Positions 19,123 to 28,829 of a stretch of DNA of 64,000 nt are shown piece by piece. Numbering within the stretch: the first letter of the stretch is position 1; each line of letters starts with the position of its first letter. The position numbers were made by a program, and so were the translations under genes. The notes beneath the pieces are model-generated. The model worked only from the letters and a program-made list of their open reading frames with translations, made no database searches and was not told the origin of the DNA. The DNA is from Candidatus Aegiribacteria sp. MLS_C (GTDB lineage: Bacteria; Fermentibacterota; Fermentibacteria; Fermentibacterales; JCC-6), in contig LQBI01000001.1 in the NCBI GenBank assembly GCA_002030045.1, positions 207,538-271,537 of the forward strand, given 5' to 3'.

Positions 19123-19886
19123 ACTCCGGAAAGGCCGCCCCGGAAGGTCTGGAGCTGGCGGTCGAGCTTCTTCGTTCCAGTTACCTCCCGGTGGTCTCCA
19201 CCGGCGCCGGGATGTCCAGGGAGAGCGGTGTGCGTACCTTCAGGGGCGAAGAAGGCTACTGGAGGGAGCACAGGGCCGAGGACCTGGCTTCACTTGAGGG
19301 AATAAGGAAGGACCCGGTCCTGGTCTGGGAGTGGTACCGGGAAAGGCTCGGGGCCTGTGAGGAGTTGATCCCGCATAAGGGTTACGAAGCCCTCTACCGT
19401 CTACAGGAGCACAGTGGAAGGCTCCCCGTGGTGACGCAGAACGTGGACGGGCTCCATCAGAAGGCCGGGATCAGGGACGTCATAGAACTCCACGGCAGCC
19501 TGAGGACGGCCTCCTGCCTGGCAGGATGCGGCGCTCCGCCGGTCCGCATGGAACAGGGTCTCTTCGAGAACATGCCCCCGAGGTGCGTCTGCGGCAGCAT
19601 TCTCAGACCGGATGTCGTTCTCTTCGGGGAGGACCTTCCCGAACAGGCCCTGAAGCGGGCATTAAGGCTTGCCGGGAGATGTGACCTGATGATAGTTGTG
19701 GGTACGTCCATGGTGGTGTATCCCGCCGCTGCGCTTCCCATGATAGCCCTGAGGAGCGGGGCACGGGTGATAGAGATAAATACAGTGGAAACACCTCTTT
19801 CCTCGCTGGAGGGGACCCTGTTCCTGAGAGGGACCGCGGGAAGTGTTCTTCCCGAGCTGGCAAAGGCGGTTATTCGATCATGCTGA
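19119..19886 (+). CDS. Sirtuin NAD-dependent protein deacylase
   Basis: 255 aa, full length for a small class III/U sirtuin. Motifs: NAD site STGAGMSRESGVRTFRG (about 27-43), TQNVDGLHQKAG (107-118), catalytic His in ELHGSLRTASC (about 124-134), and a four-Cys zinc site (SCLAGCG and RCVCG). It should remove acyl groups from lysines using NAD+ in the cytosol. The Arg/Tyr pair that marks desuccinylases (Y..R) is not evident after the GAG motif, so the acyl preference is open. It is translationally linked on both sides (ATGA with the first peptidase, 7-nt overlap with the second), an unusual setting between two exported proteases. Confidence 0.93.
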   Translation: MNSGKAAPEGLELAVELLRSSYLPVVSTGAGMSRESGVRTFRGEEGYWREHRAEDLASLEGIRKDPVLVWEWYRERLGACEELIPHKGYEALYRLQEHSGRLPVVTQNVDGLHQKAGIRDVIELHGSLRTASCLAGCGAPPVRMEQGLFENMPPRCVCGSILRPDVVLFGEDLPEQALKRALRLAGRCDLMIVVGTSMVVYPAAALPMIALRSGARVIEINTVETPLSSLEGTLFLRGTAGSVLPELAKAVIRSC

Positions 19887-22800
19887 TCTCGCTGTTGTTC
19901 CTGGTGTCCGTTTCCCAGTCAGTCGAGCCCCTGCCTGCGGATCCCTCGTCGGGATTCGCCGCGGTTGTCCAGTTCCCGGAACCGGGGATCGCGGAACTGG
20001 AGAGCGGTGTATACCCGGTGTTCAGCGGTATCCCCACAAGGTTCCAGCCGGGGGAGCCTCCCCGTCCCGTCTTGACCCTCTTCGTTCCGGTCCCTCCGGG
20101 CGCCAGACCGGAGCTCAGTTTCTCCGCCGGGGGCTACAGGCCGACCGGTGCGGCATCCTCCACGGTCCTCACACCGGCTCTGCAGGGAGGCGGCCTATCC
20201 GTCCGGGAAGTGCCTGTGGAAAGGGTGGCACCGCCATCCAGTCACGCCGTGCTGGAGGGCGTCATACCCGTCGCCGGGACCTCCGTTGCCATGATCGACG
20301 TCTATCCGGTGGTGGACCCGTCCGGTGCCGAGTACGCTTCAAGCGTGTCCCTGGAACTGAGCTGGGAAGCGGAAAGCGGAGGCATTCCCGTTGAACGAAG
20401 CACGCTGCTGCGTCTCCTGGCCCCTTCCGGAACCCTCTACTGGAGGGGGTATCCGCGGCGATCCTGCAGAAGTGAGTTCTGGGGCATGCCCTGGGCCAGG
20501 ATATCGATCCCTGAAAGCGGCGGCTACTCAGTAACCGGAAGTCGGCTTGAGCAGAGCGGCTGCCAGGTGACAGGCACCCCGTGCGCCACGCTTCGAATGC
20601 TCTCCGGGCCCGGGGTGATGTTCACCAGTGCTCCCGAGGACAGCCACGCGCTGCAGGAGGTTGCGATAGCGGTGATCGATGCCGACGGGGACGGGGTATT
20701 CGATGAAGAGGACCAGGTGAGGTTCTTCGGAAGGGGTCTCTCCCGCTGGGAGCAGGAGGGCCAGGAACTGGTCAGGCTGGAACACAGGTATGCAACCCAC
20801 AACGTCTACTGGCTGACATGGGGAGGGGAGAACGGGAGGCGGATTGGTACGGTCCAGGGCGCTCCCGATACATCTCCGGGCTGGGGCGGCACCATTCGCA
20901 CGGACCTGTGGCTGAGGGAGGAGAACGAGTGGCTTCCCCGCTATGAGACCGCCACGGGCTGGGTATGGCAGACCATAGTCGAGGGGGAGAGCATCTCCGT
21001 GCCCTTCCAGGTCGGTGACCAGGGCAGCTGCGACGTATCCGTGAAAGTCATCATGGACGGTTCCCAGCAGCACACTGTCAGCCTCAGGATCAACGGGACC
21101 GAGGTCCTGAACGAATCCTGGTACGGTTCCGGTACAAGGCTCCTTCAGGCGGAGGACGTACAGCTCTCCGGCTCATGCGATCTCCAGGTGGTGTTCGAGG
21201 ATGACCTGGGGGACAGCGAACTCTCCCTGGTGTCGATCAGGGTGGAGTACTCGGAACGGCCCGGCGATCTGACGGGCCGATTCCTGTTCCCGTCCAGGGA
21301 GAAGACCGGCAGGTTCAACTTCGCCGTTTCCGGAGCCTCCTCCACATGCCTCGCCTACGATGTCACTCATCACAACGACCCCCTGGCGGTTGAGGGGGGG
21401 GAATACTCCGGAGGTTCCTACAGCTTCTCCTTCCAGGTGGATCCCGGTTCGGGGCTCATCATCATGGACAGCCAGGACTGGATGACGCCGGATTCCGTCG
21501 TGTCAGCAAATCCCGGCAGGCTTGCGGGGACCGTGACACAGGGGGACAGGCTCCTTGTGGTTCATCCGTCCATGTACGACGGTACCTGGGGCATGCTCCA
21601 GGTCCTCGAGCAGCAGGGTCATATGCCGGTGGTGGCCACGACCACGGAGATCTACGACGAGTTCGGACAGGGGGTGGCGGATCCCGGAGCCATAAGAGCG
21701 GCAGTGAGGTGGGCGATGGACACCTGGACACCGGGATTGTCGGGACTGATCCTCGCAGGAGACGGACACTACGATTTCCTCGGCCACGCCACCTCGCAGC
21801 CGGTAATGGTTCCTCCCTGGGTCCGCCTGGGCACCGGTCAGACCGATTGTGTCGACGATCTCTTCGTCATGGTCCACCCGGAAGCGGTACTTCCGGAGAT
21901 TCCTGTATCAAGGATCCCGGCTGACAATCTGTCTCAGCTGGGTACCTGCACCGCCAAGCTCATCTCGTATTACCAGGAGAATAATTCCGGCGACTGGACA
22001 GGCAGGGCGCTCATCGTGGCAGACGATGAATGGGGCCAGTCCGGGTCCTGGAACGAGACCGAGCATACAGTGAACTGCGAACGGATAGCCGAGGAAGTGC
22101 TCCCCAGATGGTTATCCAGGGAAAAGTTCTACATGATCGAATACCCGTGGCCTCCGGGACCGTGGACACCGGAAGGACCACATCCCGAGAAACCTGAAGC
22201 GAGAGACAGCTTTCTGGAGACCTTCGACAGGGGGTTCCTCTTCATGTTCTACGAGGGACACGGTGCCGGCAACCAGATAGCTCACGAGGTCCTCATGACC
22301 GACGAGGACGTCAGCGGGATGAGCAACGGCCACCGTCTGCCGGTTTCGTTCTGGGCCACCTGCGACGTGGGGCATTTCGACGATCCGGGCTCCGACGCCA
22401 TCGGAGAGAGGCTGGTGCTCCATCCGGCCGGCGGCTGCATATCCAGCGTGGCGGCCACCCGCGGGACCTACGGCGCCTCCAACTACCAGTACTTCAGGAG
22501 CGTCATAGATTCCCTCTGCAGCGATCCTCAGCTTTCGGCGGGGGAGGCGGTCTGGCAGTCAAAACTTGCGCTGTCAGCTTCCTACAGCAACAACAGGTTC
22601 TACGTGATGTTCGGTTATCCCGACCTGCCGCTGGCATTTCCAGGGACCGGGGGAACCGTTTCCGTCGAGGGGGACACCCTGCGCAGCGGCGAGCTGAACA
22701 CGATCGTGGGGCGGGATTTCCAGCAGGAAGGTCTCGCTTTCGTCCAGGTCCTGGAGTCGTCATGGAACACCGTCTACACCTGCCTGGGGGGAGCCCAGAT

Positions 22801-23653
22801 CCCCTACCTCAGGTACGGCGGAACCGCCTACAGCGGTACTCAGACCGTCGAGGACGGGGAATTCTCCATTCAGTGCTTCATACCCCTTCAGTCGAATACG
22901 GGTGACATGTCCAGGGCGGCCGGACTGGCCATCTCCAGTGAGCTTTCCGATGCGGGTGCGCTGGACCCGGCGGTTCTGGTGGAGGGGAACCCCTCCGGCG
23001 GCGACCTGCTTGGTCCGGAGGTTCAGATGTGGATAGACGGGTACGAGGGTGTGTCCTTTCCGGAACTCACGGGAGACGTGACCCTCGAGGCGGCCATAAG
23101 CGATTCAAGCGGCATCTGCCTCCTGGGCGGCGCCGGAAGGGAACTCAGCCTGTTCATCGACGGTCTCTGCGTTGACGTGAGCCGCCACTTCTCCTACGAC
23201 AGGGGCAGCTCCGTTTCTGGAAGACTGGAGTACGGCATCGAATCCCTGGCCGAGGGTGAGCACACGCTGATACTCTGGAGTTTCGACGGACTGGGCAACA
23301 GCTCCCGGGACACTCTGGAACTGAGGATACTCCAGGAGAGCGACCTCTCGCTGACCGAGACCCTGGTCTACCCCAACCCCGGAAGCGGTTCCAGGTGTTT
23401 CAGTTTCAGGGTTTCCGAGGACGCTCAGGTGACCGTATCCATCTACACCGTGGCGGGTACCAGGATCGAGGAACTGACCGCGATCTGTTCCCAGGGCTAC
23501 AACCAGCTCTTCTGGAACGGCCTCGACCACGACGGTGATCCCGTTGCGGGGGGACCCTACATTTACAAGATTAGGGCGGATGCCCTCGGTTCCTCCGTAT
23601 TCAGCAGAACCACGGAGGAATACGGAGTGCTGGCGGTCATTTCGGAGGAATAA
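19880..23653 (+). CDS. Secreted gingipain-family (C25) cysteine peptidase, copy 2
   Basis: 1257 aa, the same architecture as the gene at 15340: signal peptide MLISLLFLVSVSQS, a long beta-rich propeptide region with YWRGYPRRSCRSEFWGMPWARI (paralogue: YWPAGRTSDGPGPFWGRPWARM), and a C25 domain with His794 in FYEGHGAGNQIAHE and Cys828 in SFWATCDVGHFD. The His-Cys spacing of 34 residues is identical in both copies. The C-terminus is VYPNPGSGSRCFSFRV plus a FlgD/Ig-like sorting domain. The two copies may act as a heteromeric or complementary pair like RgpA/Kgp in Porphyromonas, but substrate specificity cannot be read from sequence. Confidence 0.9.
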   Translation: MLISLLFLVSVSQSVEPLPADPSSGFAAVVQFPEPGIAELESGVYPVFSGIPTRFQPGEPPRPVLTLFVPVPPGARPELSFSAGGYRPTGAASSTVLTPALQGGGLSVREVPVERVAPPSSHAVLEGVIPVAGTSVAMIDVYPVVDPSGAEYASSVSLELSWEAESGGIPVERSTLLRLLAPSGTLYWRGYPRRSCRSEFWGMPWARISIPESGGYSVTGSRLEQSGCQVTGTPCATLRMLSGPGVMFTSAPEDSHALQEVAIAVIDADGDGVFDEEDQVRFFGRGLSRWEQEGQELVRLEHRYATHNVYWLTWGGENGRRIGTVQGAPDTSPGWGGTIRTDLWLREENEWLPRYETATGWVWQTIVEGESISVPFQVGDQGSCDVSVKVIMDGSQQHTVSLRINGTEVLNESWYGSGTRLLQAEDVQLSGSCDLQVVFEDDLGDSELSLVSIRVEYSERPGDLTGRFLFPSREKTGRFNFAVSGASSTCLAYDVTHHNDPLAVEGGEYSGGSYSFSFQVDPGSGLIIMDSQDWMTPDSVVSANPGRLAGTVTQGDRLLVVHPSMYDGTWGMLQVLEQQGHMPVVATTTEIYDEFGQGVADPGAIRAAVRWAMDTWTPGLSGLILAGDGHYDFLGHATSQPVMVPPWVRLGTGQTDCVDDLFVMVHPEAVLPEIPVSRIPADNLSQLGTCTAKLISYYQENNSGDWTGRALIVADDEWGQSGSWNETEHTVNCERIAEEVLPRWLSREKFYMIEYPWPPGPWTPEGPHPEKPEARDSFLETFDRGFLFMFYEGHGAGNQIAHEVLMTDEDVSGMSNGHRLPVSFWATCDVGHFDDPGSDAIGERLVLHPAGGCISSVAATRGTYGASNYQYFRSVIDSLCSDPQLSAGEAVWQSKLALSASYSNNRFYVMFGYPDLPLAFPGTGGTVSVEGDTLRSGELNTIVGRDFQQEGLAFVQVLESSWNTVYTCLGGAQIPYLRYGGTAYSGTQTVEDGEFSIQCFIPLQSNTGDMSRAAGLAISSELSDAGALDPAVLVEGNPSGGDLLGPEVQMWIDGYEGVSFPELTGDVTLEAAISDSSGICLLGGAGRELSLFIDGLCVDVSRHFSYDRGSSVSGRLEYGIESLAEGEHTLILWSFDGLGNSSRDTLELRILQESDLSLTETLVYPNPGSGSRCFSFRVSEDAQVTVSIYTVAGTRIEELTAICSQGYNQLFWNGLDHDGDPVAGGPYIYKIRADALGSSVFSRTTEEYGVLAVISEE

Positions 23654-23674
23654 CCTCTAGGAGGTAGGTACCAC

Positions 23675-24835
23675 TTGTCAGGACCACCCGGCGGCAAGAT
23701 AGACTGGTTGTGGAAGCAGGTGGAGAGCGCCAGGGCGGATGACAACCGGGAGGCGGTCCGGGAGTGTCTGGAGAGACTCCTGGCCGATCCCTCCGTTCGG
23801 GACACCTCCGACGAGGACCTGGCCCTGATCAACCTCAGCCAGCTGGACCTGGAGGAGGGACGGAGCAGGGAAGCTGCGCTCAGGCTCTCGGATTTCAGGT
23901 GGCACGGCGTACCGGGACCGGCGGGGCTGCTCCTCCTGGCGGACGTGTATCTGAAGCTTGAATGGTTCGGGCAGGCAAGGGACGAACTCGAGGAATACCT
24001 GGAGCTGATACCGGAGGACCTGGACGCCAGGAGGAAGCTGGGTCTCGTGCAGCTGATGCTGAACGAGGACGATGCAGCACAGCGCATCCTGCTCGCCACC
24101 GCCCGCAGGGAGAAGAACAGGGTGCCGGAAACCCTGACCTATCTGGCCATGCTGGAGGCCAAGGCCGGCCGTCTCGAGGAGAGCCTGCATCTGCTCCTGC
24201 AGGCCAGGGAACTGGCTCCCTTGGACGAGAAGATCGAACACACACTGCTTCGCATCGAGTCCCTGAGGGTAAGTCTGAAGAGGAGGGCCCTCCATCAGGA
24301 GGACCTGCCCCTGGAGGACCTGGTCCCGGGAATGACCGGGGGCATGCTGGAACTGCACGGCTACTCCCGGGAGAAGGCAAGGCAGGCCATGGAGGCGTGG
24401 AACAGGTTCTGCAGCGTCCAGAGACCCGCCGGCCGGAAACCCGCTATCTGGGCTGCAGCCCTTGAATACTCGGTAACGAGGTTCGGACCCCATTTCACTC
24501 AGAAACAGCTGGCCGACGAGTACGGAGTGTCAACCACCCAGCTGGGCGAGCATTACCACACGATCGCCCAGGCAGTGGACCTCGATTCCATAGTGAAGGA
24601 AGACCTCCTGGGTGAGACTGAAAGAGCGGGCCACGGCCTTCGGGACCTGGTTCGGAGGGAGGAGATGGCGGAGGTCATCGCCTCTGCCACAGGCAGGCTC
24701 GAGGAGTTCCGGGGTCCCGGCGAGATGTGCGCCTGGGTGTTCGGGAGGATAGATCCCCTGAACGAGGCCGAACGCAGGGAGATAGAGGACTTCGTGGGCT
24801 ATCTCTGGAAGCGCAAGTCCAATCCGGCGAAATAG
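23675..24835 (+). CDS. TPR protein with C-terminal helix-turn-helix-like segment
   Basis: 386 aa, no signal peptide, so cytosolic. TPR-like helical repeats fill about 10-205 (LLLADVYLKLEWFGQARDEL, ARRKLGLVQLMLNEDDAAQR, ETLTYLAMLEAKAGRLEESL). The C-terminal part (about 235-290) reads KPAIWAAALEYSVTRFGP followed by HFTQKQLADEYGVSTTQLGE, a helix-turn-helix of the kind found in TFIIB-cyclin-like or SEC-C/TPR proteins. TTG 23675 has AGGAGGT at 23659-23665. It may be a regulator or adaptor for the surrounding exported proteins; that is inference from position. Confidence 0.72.
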   Translation: MSGPPGGKIDWLWKQVESARADDNREAVRECLERLLADPSVRDTSDEDLALINLSQLDLEEGRSREAALRLSDFRWHGVPGPAGLLLLADVYLKLEWFGQARDELEEYLELIPEDLDARRKLGLVQLMLNEDDAAQRILLATARREKNRVPETLTYLAMLEAKAGRLEESLHLLLQARELAPLDEKIEHTLLRIESLRVSLKRRALHQEDLPLEDLVPGMTGGMLELHGYSREKARQAMEAWNRFCSVQRPAGRKPAIWAAALEYSVTRFGPHFTQKQLADEYGVSTTQLGEHYHTIAQAVDLDSIVKEDLLGETERAGHGLRDLVRREEMAEVIASATGRLEEFRGPGEMCAWVFGRIDPLNEAERREIEDFVGYLWKRKSNPAK

Positions 24836-27800
24836 ATGAGGATACCCTTGACGATCATTCCGCTCTTCCTGGTACCGGCGGTGCTGGTGTCCCAGGTCCC
24901 TTCCGTGGAGGTATACTGCGATCCGGGCCAGTTCCAGCAGATGGTGGAACTCTACGAGGAGGAGATCGAGATAGACTGCACGGTGATCGTCGGCGACACC
25001 GTGTACGCAGGGTCCCGTATTCGGCTGAGAGGGGACACCTCGAGAGGGTATCCGAAGAAATCGTTCCGCATAGACCTCGCCGACAGCAGCTCCTGGGATG
25101 GAAGGGTGGAGTGGGACTTCAACTCCGAGTACACGGATTCCACCTACATACATCCATGGCTCTTTTCCTGGATCCTCACGAACCTCGACTATCCCTGCTT
25201 CCGTACCGACCATTACAGGTTCTACGTAAACGACGAATACAAAGGGCTCTACCTCAGGAGCGAACCTGTCGACGAGCAGTTCCTCTCCAGCAGGGGAATG
25301 GATCCGGACGGGAACCTCTACAAGGCTTCCGTCGACGGTTCCTGCCTCAGCAGGTACGATGACGTGCCTCTTGTATGGGAGAAGAAGGCCAACGAGAGCG
25401 AGGGATGGAACGACCTCTACCAGCTCATAGAGTACATGGACCAGGTGGACCCTGCGGCGTTCCACGAGACGGCCTGGGAGGTCTTCGACCTGAACGACCT
25501 CATCACGATACTGGCGGTCAACACCCTGACCATGAACTTCAGCACCTACTACCACAACTACTTCGTATACAGGGACATTCGAGGCACCGGGCTCTGGACG
25601 GTCCTCCCCTGGGACGTGGACAAGCTGTGGGGGGACTGGACCTGGAGGACCTACACCGCCGGAGTGAACAACTTCTGGTACGACAACCCGCTTATCGAGA
25701 AGGTCATCCTGGACCCTGTGCTCTTCGAACTCTACTACGACCGGATGGACTCCATCGCCGCACAGCTCCTGACCCCGGAGTTGGTGGGTCCGGTGATAGA
25801 CTCTCTGGAGGCGGTCCTGGCAGGTGCCGTTGCCGATGACGACTACGACGCCATAACAGCTGACGATTTCCACACCGCCATCGCCAGGCTGCGGGACGAG
25901 AGGATACCGGGCAGGATCGTTGGACTGAACTACATGTACGGAAACGATGTGAGGTCTTTCAGTGCCTTCTGTGGCGACACGGTCTCGCTGGGCGACAAGT
26001 TCGTGAACTGGGAGGCCGCCGTGGATCCCCAGGGGGATTCCGTCGACTACAGGCTGTATCTCTACACCGAAGAGGGCTGGCCGCTGGACCCCATCGAGAC
26101 CCTGGCCCTGGCCGATACATTCCACACCTTCACATCGCTTCCCCCCGGCGGCTACGTGTGGAGGGTGGAGGCAGGCACCGGGGGCGACAGGTACACGGAG
26201 GCCTACGACCGCTACAATCCCTTCACGGTCATCGATTCATGGACGGTGCTCTCCGGCACCCTCTCGGGCAGCACGGTCCTGACCCCGGAGGATTCCCCCT
26301 ACCTGGCGGTCTCCGACCTGCTCATACCCGAAGGCTCATCCCTCACCGTCCAGGGCGGGGTGGACATCCGCCTTGAGGAGGACGTCAGCATCGACTGCAG
26401 CGGAGAGATCATCTGCATGGGGAATTCGGCGGACTCGGTGAGGTTCCTGCCCGACGACGGGTCAAGGCCCTGGGGCGGAATAAGGCTGCAGGGAGCGGAA
26501 GCCTGGATGACCTGCGTCTCTTTCTTCGGTTCCGTGGGGTTCGGCGGCTCGGGCCAGGACAACGCCCTTATCCTCGGACAGCACTCGGACCTGGTCCTGA
26601 AGGGATGCTCCTTCACCGGGAACACCCGGTGTATCAACCTGACAGGAGGCAGCGTTGTTATGGACAGCTGCCGCCTCACCGGATGGAACAGCGGGGAACT
26701 TTTCTTCATGGAGGATGGAGACTCGGCCCTCATCGAGAACAGCAGCTTCGGCAACATGGTGGACCCACCTAGTCCGTGGCATGACGGGGTGGAGTTCCAG
26801 GACTGCCGCAGCGGCAGCTATATCGTCAGGAACTGCGAGGTGTTCAACATCCAGGGAGACGCCATCGACAGCAACAGCAGCAACATGACAGTCGAGCACT
26901 GCAGTGTCCGGGACGCGGCGGACAAGGGCTTCTCCATAGGCATAAACGCACCCGGAAGCCACATATCCACCGTCGAGCTGATGAACAACACGGTTTCCGG
27001 ATGCTACACGGGCATCGCGGTGAAGGACGATTCATACGCGGATATCTTCAGCTGCACCGTGACACAGTGCGACATCGGCGTCAGGGCCTACAACAAGACC
27101 GCAGGCTCCGGAGGCGGTTACGCCACAGTGCTCAACGGGATCGTCCACGCCTGCAGCGAGACCTTCAGCTTCGAGGACGGGTCCGTGGTTGAAGTCGCCT
27201 ACAGCCTCACCGGATCAGAGTATTCCTGGCCGGGAGAGGGCAACATCGCCGGAGACCCGCTCTTCGCACCCTGGGTAGGAACGGACTACCATCTGTCCTA
27301 CGAATCCCCGTGCATAGACTCGGGTGATCCCTCGATGGAGGACCCCGACGGCACCAGGTCGGACATGGGGGCGGTCTTCTTCCCGCAGTTCCTCGACGAC
27401 CTCTACATCAACGAGTTCCAGTCGGTGAACGACACCACGATAGCAGACTCCTACGGCGACTACGACGACTGGTTCGAACTCTACAACGGCTCAGACTGGG
27501 ACTGCGACCTCAGCTGGGTCTTCGTCTCCGACGACCCTTCCCGGCTGGAAACGTACCAGTTCCCTCCCGGCACGGTCATTCCCGCCGGAGGCTACCTTAT
27601 CGTATGGGCCGACGGACATCCATGGCAGGACGGTCTTCACCTGCCCTTCGCTCTGTCCTCGGAAGGCGACAGCATCTACGTTTCACGCCAGCCGGCGGAA
27701 CCCTCTTCCGGAGATGCGGAAGGCAGCCGGACAAGGGCCCTCAAGCTGGTCGACTCGGTCAGCTTCGGTCCCGTGCCGCCGGACATGTCCTACGGGAGGT

Positions 27801-28165
27801 ACAGCGACGGCGGTCCCGAGTGGGGACTGCTGGAGTTCTGCACACCCGGCTGGTCCAACTCGCTTCCCTGGAGCGATACCGGTTTCCTGCAGGTTTCGGC
27901 CGCCTTCCCCAATCCTCTCATGGGCGGTTCCGTTGCGCTGGACATCACCGTGGACGCCGGTCTTACCAGGGTTAGCGTGTACGACATGGCGGGGAGGCTA
28001 ATAGCGGTCCCCTACGACGGCTACCTGGAATCCGGAGAGTACAGGTTCCACTGGGACGCGGCGTTCGAGAGCGGTGCCCGTGTCCCCGTGGGCGTGTACC
28101 TGATACATGTGATGCACTCGGCCGGGCTTTCCGAGAGCAGGAAAGTGGTGGTCCTGGGAAGATGA
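24836..28165 (+). CDS. Secreted CotH-kinase-family protein with beta-helix, lamin-tail and FlgD-like sorting domains
   Basis: 1109 aa. Signal peptide (about 1-19), CotH domain (about 25-370) with RGDTSRGYPKKSFRIDL, HNYFVYRDIRGTGLWTVLPW and DVDKLWG (the conserved Asp block), a short beta domain (370-460), a right-handed parallel beta-helix (about 465-810), a lamin-tail domain (about 855-965, INEFQSVNDTT...DDWFELYNGS) and a C-terminal FlgD-like domain with AAFPNPLMGGSVALDI. CotH proteins are atypical protein kinases; outside Bacillus spores their targets are mostly unknown. ATG directly follows the TAG of the preceding gene without a clear ribosome site, so coupling is likely. Confidence 0.87.
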   Translation: MRIPLTIIPLFLVPAVLVSQVPSVEVYCDPGQFQQMVELYEEEIEIDCTVIVGDTVYAGSRIRLRGDTSRGYPKKSFRIDLADSSSWDGRVEWDFNSEYTDSTYIHPWLFSWILTNLDYPCFRTDHYRFYVNDEYKGLYLRSEPVDEQFLSSRGMDPDGNLYKASVDGSCLSRYDDVPLVWEKKANESEGWNDLYQLIEYMDQVDPAAFHETAWEVFDLNDLITILAVNTLTMNFSTYYHNYFVYRDIRGTGLWTVLPWDVDKLWGDWTWRTYTAGVNNFWYDNPLIEKVILDPVLFELYYDRMDSIAAQLLTPELVGPVIDSLEAVLAGAVADDDYDAITADDFHTAIARLRDERIPGRIVGLNYMYGNDVRSFSAFCGDTVSLGDKFVNWEAAVDPQGDSVDYRLYLYTEEGWPLDPIETLALADTFHTFTSLPPGGYVWRVEAGTGGDRYTEAYDRYNPFTVIDSWTVLSGTLSGSTVLTPEDSPYLAVSDLLIPEGSSLTVQGGVDIRLEEDVSIDCSGEIICMGNSADSVRFLPDDGSRPWGGIRLQGAEAWMTCVSFFGSVGFGGSGQDNALILGQHSDLVLKGCSFTGNTRCINLTGGSVVMDSCRLTGWNSGELFFMEDGDSALIENSSFGNMVDPPSPWHDGVEFQDCRSGSYIVRNCEVFNIQGDAIDSNSSNMTVEHCSVRDAADKGFSIGINAPGSHISTVELMNNTVSGCYTGIAVKDDSYADIFSCTVTQCDIGVRAYNKTAGSGGGYATVLNGIVHACSETFSFEDGSVVEVAYSLTGSEYSWPGEGNIAGDPLFAPWVGTDYHLSYESPCIDSGDPSMEDPDGTRSDMGAVFFPQFLDDLYINEFQSVNDTTIADSYGDYDDWFELYNGSDWDCDLSWVFVSDDPSRLETYQFPPGTVIPAGGYLIVWADGHPWQDGLHLPFALSSEGDSIYVSRQPAEPSSGDAEGSRTRALKLVDSVSFGPVPPDMSYGRYSDGGPEWGLLEFCTPGWSNSLPWSDTGFLQVSAAFPNPLMGGSVALDITVDAGLTRVSVYDMAGRLIAVPYDGYLESGEYRFHWDAAFESGARVPVGVYLIHVMHSAGLSESRKVVVLGR

Positions 28166-28184
28166 ACGGAAACTGGAGGTTACA

Positions 28185-28784
28185 GTGTTCTTCATAACTT
28201 CGATACTGTCGCTGGTGCTGGTGGCACCCGGCGACCTGGTGATAAGCGAGATAATGTACAACCCTGACGGCCCCACTCTGGGCGACGACGACTGCTTCGA
28301 ATGGGTGGAACTCTGCAACGCGGGCCCGTCGACGCTGGAACTCGAGGGCATGATGCTGAGCGACGGCAACAACCAGCTCTTCATCGGACCATTCAACCTG
28401 GAAACCGGTTCCAGGGTGGTCCTTGCCGCGGATTCGGAGGACTTCGCGCTGGCCTACGGTGACGACGTCCCCGTGGCGGAATGGGAGGGGGACTGGACGA
28501 AGCTGTCAAACGACGGTGACCAGGTCATCCTCTATTCATCGAGCGGCGAGGTCCTCGATGCCGTGACCTATTCAGACACCTGGGGCGCCGACCCGGAGAG
28601 CGGTTCACGAAGCGACGCCGACGGGAGGGGTTCCTCGCTGGAGAAGGTAGCCCTGACGGGTCCCAATGACGAGACCAACTGGAGACCCTCGGAGGACTAC
28701 GGGTGTCCCAGAAACGATCCCGAAGACGGGCGACCCGTATGCTGGGGCACTCCGGGAGTCAGGAACAGCGTGGAGGCCGACTGA
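28185..28784 (+). CDS. Secreted lamin-tail-domain protein
   Basis: 199 aa. Signal peptide (MFFITSILSLVLVAPG) then one lamin-tail domain: GDLVISEIMYNPDGP, ECFEWVELCNAGPSTLELEG-like strand pairs, and DGDQVILYSSSGEVLDAVTYSD. The protein stops after TPGVRNSVEAD and lacks the FlgD-like sorting end that its neighbours have, so it may be periplasmic or depend on a partner. GTG 28185 has GGAGG at 28175-28179. It is the last gene of the unit starting at 15340, and faces the DUF4956 gene across a hairpin (28791-28816). Confidence 0.8.
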   Translation: MFFITSILSLVLVAPGDLVISEIMYNPDGPTLGDDDCFEWVELCNAGPSTLELEGMMLSDGNNQLFIGPFNLETGSRVVLAADSEDFALAYGDDVPVAEWEGDWTKLSNDGDQVILYSSSGEVLDAVTYSDTWGADPESGSRSDADGRGSSLEKVALTGPNDETNWRPSEDYGCPRNDPEDGRPVCWGTPGVRNSVEAD

Positions 28785-28790
28785 CAGTAT

Positions 28791-28816
28791 CCTCAGACCG
28801 GAACTCCCATCTGAGG
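28791..28816. terminator. Hairpin between convergent genes
   Basis: CCTCAGA (28791-28797) and TCTGAGG (28810-28816) form a 7-bp perfect stem around a 12-nt loop, exactly in the gap between the convergent lamin-tail and DUF4956 genes. There is no T-run, so its role as a terminator is tentative. Confidence 0.4.
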
Positions 28817-28829
28817 GCAGCTGTACCCG

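Noticed and set aside
24530-26125. 531-residue minus frame opposite the CotH gene
   Set aside because: Antisense shadow with Val/Glu/His bias and no motif; the plus strand encodes a well-supported protein.
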